Below, piece after piece: positions 25,419 through 31,220 of a DNA stretch of 31,220 nt. Position 1 is the first letter of the stretch. Every line of letters begins with the position of its first letter. The stretch lies in contig DHOR01000055.1 of NCBI GenBank assembly GCA_002409995.1, forward strand, positions 93,678-124,897, read 5' to 3'. The DNA is from Hungatella sp. UBA5385. GTDB taxonomy: Bacteria; Bacillota; Clostridia; Lachnospirales; Lachnospiraceae. The notes beneath the pieces are model-generated. The model had not been told where the DNA came from. It made no database searches and saw only the letters and a program-made list of their open reading frames with translations. The position numbers and the translations under genes were made by a program.

Positions 25419-26051
25419 TCAAATCTGATAGAGTAAAGCGTTGCAGATGGCTGCTGCCACATTGCTTCCGCCTTTTCTTCCTTTTGCTACAATATATGGT
25501 ATGTGTTCCAGTGTCATAATAAGCTCTTTGGATTGTACCACATTGACAAATCCAACAGGCACTCCGATGATCAGTTTTGGTTGTATTCTACCTTCTTTAA
25601 TAAGCTCATAAAGCCGAACAAGAGCTGTAGGAGCATTGCCTATGGCAAAGATACAGTCTTCATTTAAATTTGCCGCTTTATCCATGCTGGCACATGCTCT
25701 TGTTGTTCCATGCTCCTTTGCATAAGCTGCTACATCATCATCTGCCATAAAACAATCCACCTGACAGTTATTACGGGAAAGAGCCCCTTTATTAATACCT
25801 GATTTCCCCATATTGGTATCTGTGATAATTTTGCAGCCCTTTCGTAAGGCTTCGATTCCAATTTCCACAGCCCCCTTTGAAAATACAAGATTATCTGCAT
25901 AGTCAAAATCTGCTGTTGTGTGAATGGCTCGTTTGATTACCAGGTCCTCACCAGGAGGAAATTGTCTGTCTCCAAGTTCCCCTGTGATGATTTCAAAGCT
26001 TCGTTTCTCTATTTCTGCAGGAAGCACCTGCTCAAGTTCTGTAAGCTCCAT
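25419..26051 (-). CDS. cbiC: Cobalt-precorrin-8 methylmutase CbiC
   Basis: Catalyses the methyl shift from C11 to C12 that forms cobyrinic acid in corrin ring synthesis. The 210-residue length matches CbiC/CobH. The catalytic histidine is at position 44 in KRAIHTTADFDYADNL, followed by DTNMGKSGINKGAL and PKLIIGVPVGFVNVVQSK, all family hallmarks. GAGGAGAGG precedes the ATG. It is 86 nt after cbiP; that gap holds an 11-nt periodic repeat. Only 37 nt separate its stop from the response regulator gene, and no terminator is visible there. Confidence 0.96.
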   Translation of the reverse strand: MELTELEQVLPAEIEKRSFEIITGELGDRQFPPGEDLVIKRAIHTTADFDYADNLVFSKGAVEIGIEALRKGCKIITDTNMGKSGINKGALSRNNCQVDCFMADDDVAAYAKEHGTTRACASMDKAANLNEDCIFAIGNAPTALVRLYELIKEGRIQPKLIIGVPVGFVNVVQSKELIMTLEHIPYIVAKGRKGGSNVAAAICNALLYQI

Positions 26052-26070
26052 GGTTATCCTCTCCTCTCTT

Positions 26071-26103
26071 GTGGTACTCTTGTGGTTTTCCAGTGGTTCT
26101 CAT
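26071..26103 (-). repeat. Three 11-nt degenerate tandem repeats before cbiC
   Basis: On the plus strand GTGGT recurs at 26071, 26082 and 26093, an exact 11-nt period, within units GTGGTACTCTT, GTGGTTTTCCA and GTGGTTCTCAT. The array ends about 20 nt before the cbiC start codon on the minus strand. Confidence 0.7.
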
Positions 26104-26137
26104 GATGTTTTATTTCTTCTGTTTTTCTGCTTTTGAA

Positions 26138-27667
26138 TTATATGATACCCATGGCAGAGTAGATTTCTTTCATATTAAGGCTGTCTCTCACAATCTGAGC
26201 CAGTTTGTCATACTGGATTTCTTTATAGGCTTTATAGTTAAACTGCTCTTCTGTTTCATAGTTCAGTCCTTTTTTCTCCATTAATGCTTTAATAAGTGTA
26301 TCTGCAATTCCTTCTTTATCAAAAAAGCCATGAATATAGGTTCCGTAAACATTGCCCTTCTGGCAGCCGTCCATTTTCGCCAAATGACTGTCAGACTGAT
26401 ATTCCATCACATAGGCAACCGGCGGCACTGCATCTGTTGTCTCTCCCATATGAATCTCATAACCTTCGATATCCATACCTGATAATTCCTGAAAAATACC
26501 GCTGACAGAGGCACATGCACCAGTGACTCTTGTTCTGGTCTTCTCTTTGTTAAATACTGTTTTAACAGGCAGCAGCTCCATTCCTCTAATAGGTAGCCTT
26601 CCTGATTCAGATTCTATTCCGTAAGGGTCAGCAAGGGATTTCCCCAGCATTTGATATCCGCCGCAGATGCCTATAACAGGTATATTTTCCGCTGTCAGTT
26701 TCAGAATTGCTGCTTCCAGACCGTTCTGGCGCATCCATAAAAGGTCTTCAATGGTATTCTTGGTGCCGGGGAGTATGATCAGGTCAGGATGTTTTAAGTC
26801 TCCTGCTCGTTCTACATATCGCAGATTTACCTGGGGCATGGAAGACAACACCTGAAAATCAGTAAAATTAGAGATTCGGGGGAGGCGGATGACTGCAATG
26901 TCGATTTTGCCTGGTTCTGATTCTGATCCCCTGCCTTCTCCTGTCAGATGGTTCCCAAGACTGTCCTCATCTTCAATATCAACATTCATATAAGGAACGA
27001 CTCCAAGAACAGGAATGTTTACAAGCTCCTCAATCATAGTAAGCCCTGGGTCCAGAATGGTTTTATCACCCCGGAACTTATTAACAATCAAGCCGCAGAT
27101 TCTAGCCCTTTCCTCTTCCTCCATCAGCATAACAGTGCCGTAAAGCTGGGCAAATACGCCGCCTCTGTCAATATCACCTACTAAAAGTACAGGAGCATCT
27201 GCCATTTTTGCCATGCCCATATTGACAATATCGTCCTGCTTTAGATTGATTTCTGCCGGACTTCCCGCTCCTTCAATTACAATAATATCATATTCTTCAG
27301 CCAGAGTGTCATAGGCTTTTTGAACCTGTGGAATCAATTGTTTTTTATAGGAAAAGTAATCTCTGGCAGGCATGGTGCCAATGGAAATCCCATTGACAAT
27401 TACCTGAGAACCAGTATCATTAGTTGGTTTTAACAGAATGGGATTCATAAGAGCAGTTGGTTTAATACCTGCTGCTTCTGCCTGTACCACCTGGGCCCGT
27501 CCCATTTCCAGTCCATCCTCTGTTATATAGGAATTAAGAGCCATATTCTGTGACTTAAATGGAGCAGTTTTATAACCGTCCTGTCGAAACACTCTGCAAA
27601 GCCCTGCTGCAAGAAGGCTTTTTCCTGCATTGGACATGGTCCCCTGTATCATGATTGCTTTAGCCAT
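26138..27667 (-). CDS. cbiP: Cobyric acid synthase CbiP (glutamine-hydrolysing)
   Basis: Amidates four side chains of adenosyl-cobyrinic acid a,c-diamide using ATP and glutamine. The 509-residue product begins MAKAIMIQGTMSNAGKS, the dethiobiotin-synthetase-like P-loop; then FKSQNMALNSY, VVIEGAGSPAEIN-type segment and DIDRGGVFAQ. The C-terminal glutaminase domain has the nucleophile in GICGGYQMLGKSL and the His in YIHGFFDKEG. I start at this ATG (AGAAGGGA 7 nt upstream); an in-frame extension of 28 basic residues is created by the repeats overlapping the end of cobD and is unlikely to be protein. Confidence 0.96.
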   Translation of the reverse strand: MAKAIMIQGTMSNAGKSLLAAGLCRVFRQDGYKTAPFKSQNMALNSYITEDGLEMGRAQVVQAEAAGIKPTALMNPILLKPTNDTGSQVIVNGISIGTMPARDYFSYKKQLIPQVQKAYDTLAEEYDIIVIEGAGSPAEINLKQDDIVNMGMAKMADAPVLLVGDIDRGGVFAQLYGTVMLMEEEERARICGLIVNKFRGDKTILDPGLTMIEELVNIPVLGVVPYMNVDIEDEDSLGNHLTGEGRGSESEPGKIDIAVIRLPRISNFTDFQVLSSMPQVNLRYVERAGDLKHPDLIILPGTKNTIEDLLWMRQNGLEAAILKLTAENIPVIGICGGYQMLGKSLADPYGIESESGRLPIRGMELLPVKTVFNKEKTRTRVTGACASVSGIFQELSGMDIEGYEIHMGETTDAVPPVAYVMEYQSDSHLAKMDGCQKGNVYGTYIHGFFDKEGIADTLIKALMEKKGLNYETEEQFNYKAYKEIQYDKLAQIVRDSLNMKEIYSAMGII

Positions 27668-27668
27668 T

Positions 27669-27723
27669 GTTCTGTCCCTTCTGTTCTCTTTTTGTACTCT
27701 TTTAAGTATTCTTTTCAGTACTC
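27669..27723 (-). repeat. 12-nt degenerate tandem repeats across the cobD-cbiP junction
   Basis: On the minus strand GAGTAC, GAATAC, GAGTAC and GAGAAC begin at intervals of 12, 12 and 11 nt (plus-strand positions 27718, 27706, 27694, 27683), with CAGAAC 14 nt further. The units look like GARTACNNAAAA. The array spans the last codons and stop of cobD and reaches the cbiP ribosome site. Confidence 0.7.
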
Positions 27724-28841
27724 TCTCTGCCACCGACATTCTCTGTCTCATTTCTTAAAATTCCTTGAAGAATGTTGAGAAATCGGAGATTATCTTCTCT
27801 GCCTTTCACACAGATTCTGTAATAGGTACTGTCCAGTCCTCTGTAATTACCACAGGAACGGATTAAAAGTCTCTGTTCCAGACATTGATGATACAGCAGA
27901 CGATCTTTTAATTGTGCTTCCGGACGGAGATCACGGAAAAATATGTAATTAGCCATAGAATCATAGACGTAAAGTCCTAGTTCTTTTAATCTATCTTTTA
28001 AAAACTTCCGCTCTGTACGGATCAGTTCCTTTGTTTTCTTCACATATTCTGTTTCTTTTAATGCTGCCACTCCTGCAGCCTGAGCAAGACCTGATACGGT
28101 CCAGGGCTGGCGAAGGGATTCCATAGCTTCAAGAAGCTCTCTGTTATTACAGATTCCATAACCCAGCCGCACTCCAGCCATGGCATAGAGCTTTGTAAAT
28201 GCTTTTAAGATGAAAACATGATCTTGCGGCTGTTTATCAGTTATATTTAAAACAGAATACACCTCCGGCTCATCAAGAAATTCTATAAAACACTGGTCCA
28301 CAACACAATAAAGGCTGTGTGTCCGGCAGTAATCGAGAATCTCTGAAACTTCTTCCTTTTTCAGGGCAAAGCCTGTAGGATTATTGGGATTGCATAGAAA
28401 TACCATGCCTTTCCCTAAGGGATTCTGTGTAATATTCTCTTCTATTAATCGAATAAACTCTCTGCTGTCAGGTTTAAATCCCTGTTCTTCTTTTAAATCA
28501 TAATAAACAAGCTCTGTACCTGTCACTGTAAGAGCCTGTTCGTATTCTGAAAATGTGGGAGCCATCAAAAATGCTCTCTCCGGCTTTACAGCCTGTACAA
28601 TCTGAAAAATAAGATCAGCCGCACCATTTCCACATATAATATAATCTTTATTGATATGATGGAATTTAGAAAGTGCGTTTCTAAGTTCTCTGCAGCTGCT
28701 GTCAGGATAACAGCTGCAAGTCTCTATTGCCTTATATAAAGCCTTCTTCACACCCTCAGGAAGTCCTAAAGGGTTAATGTTGGCTGAATAGTCCATTTCC
28801 ACCTGATTGCCATAAATGTCTCCGCCATGCTGATATTCCAT
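27702..28841 (-). CDS. cobD: Threonine-phosphate decarboxylase CobD
   Basis: PLP enzyme that makes (R)-1-aminopropan-2-ol phosphate, the linker of the cobalamin nucleotide loop. It belongs to the histidinol-phosphate aminotransferase fold: N-terminal HGGDIYG and DYSANINPLGLP typical of CobD, CGNGAADLIFQIV, FLCNPNNPTG, and the PLP lysine in LKAFTKLYAMAGVRLGYG. I start at MEYQHGGD (379 aa) because GGAG lies 8 nt upstream; a GTG three codons earlier is the alternative. It follows cbiB after 100 nt of tandem repeats. The last few codons (ESTEKNT) are encoded by the repeat array shared with the cbiP leader, so the tail may be variable. Confidence 0.94.
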   Translation of the reverse strand: MEYQHGGDIYGNQVEMDYSANINPLGLPEGVKKALYKAIETCSCYPDSSCRELRNALSKFHHINKDYIICGNGAADLIFQIVQAVKPERAFLMAPTFSEYEQALTVTGTELVYYDLKEEQGFKPDSREFIRLIEENITQNPLGKGMVFLCNPNNPTGFALKKEEVSEILDYCRTHSLYCVVDQCFIEFLDEPEVYSVLNITDKQPQDHVFILKAFTKLYAMAGVRLGYGICNNRELLEAMESLRQPWTVSGLAQAAGVAALKETEYVKKTKELIRTERKFLKDRLKELGLYVYDSMANYIFFRDLRPEAQLKDRLLYHQCLEQRLLIRSCGNYRGLDSTYYRICVKGREDNLRFLNILQGILRNETENVGGRESTEKNT

Positions 28842-28861
28842 ATATGTCACTCCATTTTATA

Positions 28862-28937
28862 CTTTGTCTTTTTTACGTTTTGTCTGTTTTACGCTTTGTC
28901 TGTCTGTGCTTTGTCTGTACTTTGTCTGTACTTTGTC
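28862..28937 (-). repeat. Six-copy degenerate tandem repeat between cbiB and cobD
   Basis: The hexamer TTTGTC occurs six times on the plus strand at 28863, 28879, 28895, 28910, 28921 and 28932, with spacings 16, 16, 15, 11, 11. On the minus strand units read GACAAAGTACA, GACAAAGTACA, GACAAAGCACAGACA, GACAAAGCGTAAAACA and similar. The array fills nearly the whole intergenic gap and ends just before the cobD ribosome site. Confidence 0.85.
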
Positions 28938-28941
28938 CGCT

Positions 28942-29940
28942 TTATACCAGCCACAAAACTGCCAGCAAAATAACCACAGGCACCAATGCCAGAATGTATG
29001 TCACTGTCATCAAACTATTAGCACGCCTGATATCTTCATAAACTACCGGACGCAGGTTATCTCCAATGGCAGGCTTTTCCTGCAATTTTCCAAAATAATA
29101 AGCATTTCCTGCCAGTTGTATCTTAAGTGCTCCTGCACAGACTGCTTCTGTCTGGGCAGAATTAGGACTTTTGTGGTTATATCTGTCTCTCTTAAATATA
29201 TAAGCTCCGTTTTTACCGCTGTAATTACAACGTTCTTCTGCATTTCCAATGAAACTTAAAATATATCCCGCTCCAATCATCAGCACTGCTGATATTCTGG
29301 CAGGTATGTAATTAAATACATCGTCAAGCTTTGCAGCAGCCCGGCCAAACCACATATATTTCTCATTTTTATATCCAACCATGGAATCCATGGTGTTTAC
29401 TGCTTTATAAATACAAACTCCAAAACCGCCAAACAAAACCATATAGATGAGAGGAGCAATCACGCCGTCTGATGCATTTTCAGCCACAGTTTCCACAGCA
29501 GCTTTTATTATACCTTCTTCTGTTAATGTAGTTGTGTCCCTTCCAACAATCATGGACACTGCCGTTCTGGCGCCTTCTGTATCTCTATTCTTCAAGGCAT
29601 GATATACTTTCATGCTTTCTTTTCTCAGGGAACGCCACGCCATCATCTGATAGCAGATGAGGCTTTCTGCAATAACTCCCATCCAGGGTGAGATTCTATA
29701 GAACAGATAGAGAATTCCTCCTGCAACCATAGCAGTAATGCCAAGAACCAGCACAACCAGTACAACCCCTGCCTGTTTCTCCCCCTTTTCTCCCTTAGGA
29801 AAACCATTTCTCAAATGACCTTCCAGCCATGTAATCAGCTTACCAATTGCAATCACAGGATGAGGAAAGGAATGGGGGTCTCCCAGGAAAAAATCCACTA
29901 TACCCCCTATTATTACTGCAAGTATGTGATATTGTAACAT
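28942..29940 (-). CDS. cbiB: Adenosylcobinamide-phosphate synthase CbiB
   Basis: Integral membrane enzyme joining aminopropanol phosphate to adenosylcobyric acid. The 332-residue protein opens with the family signature DFFLGDPHSFPHPVIAIGKLI and has several hydrophobic segments; TVAENASDGVIAPLIYMVLFG and YKAVNTMDSMVGYKNEKY are highly characteristic, as is FNYIPARISAVLM. The start is the ATG at 29938-29940; its ribosome site AGGAAG is weak and 11 nt away. It lies 30 nt after the CobU-like gene and before cobD, whose product is its substrate. Confidence 0.95.
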   Translation of the reverse strand: MLQYHILAVIIGGIVDFFLGDPHSFPHPVIAIGKLITWLEGHLRNGFPKGEKGEKQAGVVLVVLVLGITAMVAGGILYLFYRISPWMGVIAESLICYQMMAWRSLRKESMKVYHALKNRDTEGARTAVSMIVGRDTTTLTEEGIIKAAVETVAENASDGVIAPLIYMVLFGGFGVCIYKAVNTMDSMVGYKNEKYMWFGRAAAKLDDVFNYIPARISAVLMIGAGYILSFIGNAEERCNYSGKNGAYIFKRDRYNHKSPNSAQTEAVCAGALKIQLAGNAYYFGKLQEKPAIGDNLRPVVYEDIRRANSLMTVTYILALVPVVILLAVLWLV

Positions 29941-29970
29941 ATAATTATTCGCTTCCTGTTTTTATTTGAT

Positions 29971-30384
29971 TTACTTAATCTGTGTCGGGATTCCGCAGAC
30001 CATACGGTATACCCCTTCAGACCACTTTGCGATCTGAACAGCCCCTCTGCCTGAAGCTTCTCTCCATGCCCTGTCCACCGGATCAATAGGGACAATGCCG
30101 CAGCCAAGTTCATTAATTGTTATTATAACATGAGGATTTTGATTCTTTAACTGTAAAAGCCATGTTTCAATGTCTCTGTCTTCTGCAAGCAGACGCTTAA
30201 TATATAGGTGAAGACCATTGATAACAGGACGTTCCAGTGCTGCCTCAAAGGAATCTTCTTCTCCCGATGCAATGACGGGAATGAGAGGCTGATGTTTTGA
30301 GCTAACATCTATTCCATTTTCCTCTGCCAGCTTAAGGGCAAAATCCATTTTCCCCTGCCATGCTCCTCCAGTAATAAGTATCAT
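29971..30384 (-). CDS. cobU: Short CobU-like cobinamide kinase/guanylyltransferase homologue
   Basis: Assigned to the CobU family, which phosphorylates adenosylcobinamide and transfers GMP. The C-terminal half fits well: INELGCGIVPIDPVDRAWRE, then SGRGAVQIAKWSEGVYRMVCGIP. However it has 137 residues, against about 180 usual. The P-loop reads GGAWQGKM, with Met where Ser or Thr is expected, and the segment containing the guanylylated His and the R..W..T.E pattern of CobU is not recognisable. It may be a divergent functional type, or one activity may be lost. GAGGAT precedes the ATG. It lies between cobS (24 nt) and cbiB (30 nt). Confidence 0.8.
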   Translation of the reverse strand: MILITGGAWQGKMDFALKLAEENGIDVSSKHQPLIPVIASGEEDSFEAALERPVINGLHLYIKRLLAEDRDIETWLLQLKNQNPHVIITINELGCGIVPIDPVDRAWREASGRGAVQIAKWSEGVYRMVCGIPTQIK

Positions 30385-30408
30385 ACGATATCCTCATTTC
30401 ATTATATT

Positions 30409-31164
30409 TTATAGCAAAGCCAGTGTAATTACCAGAACCAGCTCACATATTTGAAGGAAATACCCTGCCAAATCTCCGGTTATCCCGCCAAATTCCTTTT
30501 TGGACATCTTATAGTAATAACAATAGGTTAATAATGCGGTACCCATACAGGCTAAGGAAATTATAATTCCCCCTGTAAACCAAAGATAACCCACTGCTGC
30601 CAATATGTAGATAACCATAGTAACAGCCACTGTCTTTTTCTGTGCCTGGCTGGAAAATGCTGCTGCCAGACCGCTGTTTTTCGCCATTGGGAATGTTACT
30701 ACTGCCAGACCGCTTAACGCTCTTGTCAGCACATAAATCCCCCCCAGAACAATTACATACTCTACATTTAATTCTGCACAAGCTGCTGCATAAACCAACA
30801 GATAATCTCCGCAGAATATAATAGCAAATGCGCCGGTGTGAGGGTCTTTTAGTATCTCCAGCTTCCTCTCCCTGTCTGCATGGGAAGCTCTTGCATCCAC
30901 CACATCTAAATAACCGTCCATATGAATTCCCCCTGTCATAAGCAGAGGAACCACAATCAAAACCAATTTTTGAAACCAATAAAATTCATATTTTCCCGCC
31001 AGTAATGCCAGAATCCATACAACTCCACCTATCACAGCCCCAATGAGAGGAAAAAAACAAAGAGCGTATTTCATCCGCTCCTTTGTCCACTCTACCTGTG
31101 GCATGGGAATTCTGGAATACATGGAAAAAGCGATGGCAAGACTTCCTAAAATGTTTCTATTCAT
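30409..31164 (-). CDS. cobS: Cobalamin 5'-phosphate synthase CobS (adenosylcobinamide-GDP ribazoletransferase)
   Basis: Membrane enzyme that joins adenosylcobinamide-GDP and alpha-ribazole phosphate. The 251-residue product starts MNRNILGSLAIAFSMYSRIPMP, then shows the CDP-alcohol-like signature GGIHMDGYLDVVDARAS followed by ERKLEILKDPHTGAFA, and a C-terminal GGITGDLAGYFLQICEL. Several hydrophobic segments fit a membrane protein. I start at the ATG at 31162-31164; a TTG ten codons earlier is possible, and the ribosome site (GAAAGG) is only moderate. It is the first visible gene of the cluster; the upstream gene lies outside the window. Confidence 0.95.
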   Translation of the reverse strand: MNRNILGSLAIAFSMYSRIPMPQVEWTKERMKYALCFFPLIGAVIGGVVWILALLAGKYEFYWFQKLVLIVVPLLMTGGIHMDGYLDVVDARASHADRERKLEILKDPHTGAFAIIFCGDYLLVYAAACAELNVEYVIVLGGIYVLTRALSGLAVVTFPMAKNSGLAAAFSSQAQKKTVAVTMVIYILAAVGYLWFTGGIIISLACMGTALLTYCYYYKMSKKEFGGITGDLAGYFLQICELVLVITLALL

Positions 31165-31220
31165 CGAATTTTCGCCTTTCTTCGAATTGTTCAAACATTT
31201 ACAAATGGGGTTCGACCCTT

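Noticed and set aside
27668..27751. In-frame 28-residue N-terminal extension of CbiP
   Set aside because: It is produced by the 12-nt repeats and overlaps the cobD end; the P-loop normally begins near the start as in the shorter form.
28862..28937. CRISPR-like array in the cbiB-cobD gap
   Set aside because: The repeated unit is only 6-11 nt with spacing of 11-16 nt, far shorter than CRISPR repeats and spacers, and no cas genes are present.
31203..31216. GGGGTTCGACCC resembling a tRNA T-arm at the right edge
   Set aside because: The stem does not close with a seven-base loop of the correct form and no acceptor, anticodon or D-arm is visible before it; it is more likely a short palindrome.
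31165..31220. Possible cobalamin riboswitch upstream of cobS
   Set aside because: The 56 nt available are too short, and I see no B12-box-like sequence here; any riboswitch would lie outside the window.

Overview
The window looks like a chromosomal segment of a low-to-mid GC Gram-positive Clostridia, most likely a gut Lachnospiraceae. This is inferred from strong AGGAGG ribosome binding sites, the gene order tig-clpP-clpX-lon-engB, a YesM/YesN sensor pair, lipoprotein binding proteins and a cob/cbi cobalamin cluster. Almost every gene is on the minus strand; only a small CYTH gene at 15.2 kb is on the plus strand. I saw no rRNA, tRNA, CRISPR array, phage or intact insertion sequence.

Read in the direction of transcription, from high to low coordinates, there are five blocks. 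(1) 31.2-25.4 kb: cobS, cobU-like, cbiB, cobD, cbiP and cbiC, the late steps of cobalamin synthesis; the cluster probably starts beyond the window edge. (2) 25.4-16.0 kb: a YesN-type response regulator, a YesM-type histidine kinase and two membrane-anchored sugar-binding-type proteins, followed by an mglBAC galactose-type ABC importer with its own upstream dyad element and an internal stem-loop after mglB. A bidirectional terminator closes the block. (3) 15.2-15.8 kb: the plus-strand CYTH gene, followed by a large palindrome (29-bp perfect inner arms). (4) 14.9-8.8 kb: a four-gene run of an orphan MglB paralogue, a DJ-1/PfpI protein, a family 1 solute-binding lipoprotein without a transporter, and a transmembrane PAS-GGDEF-EAL cyclic-di-GMP enzyme. 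(5) 8.7-2.3 kb: the proteostasis cluster tig-clpP-clpX-lon-engB, followed at 2.2 kb by a polar amino acid ABC importer with a full-consensus promoter; its ATPase runs off the left edge.

The most interesting parts are two putative sugar-sensing modules in which binding proteins seem tied to signalling enzymes rather than to transport: the YesMN pair with two tethered binding proteins, and the binding proteins encoded with the GGDEF-EAL protein. Also notable are degenerate 11-16 nt tandem repeats at three successive junctions of the cob operon, the palindrome at 15.7 kb, and a short CobU-like protein whose P-loop lacks the usual Ser/Thr.
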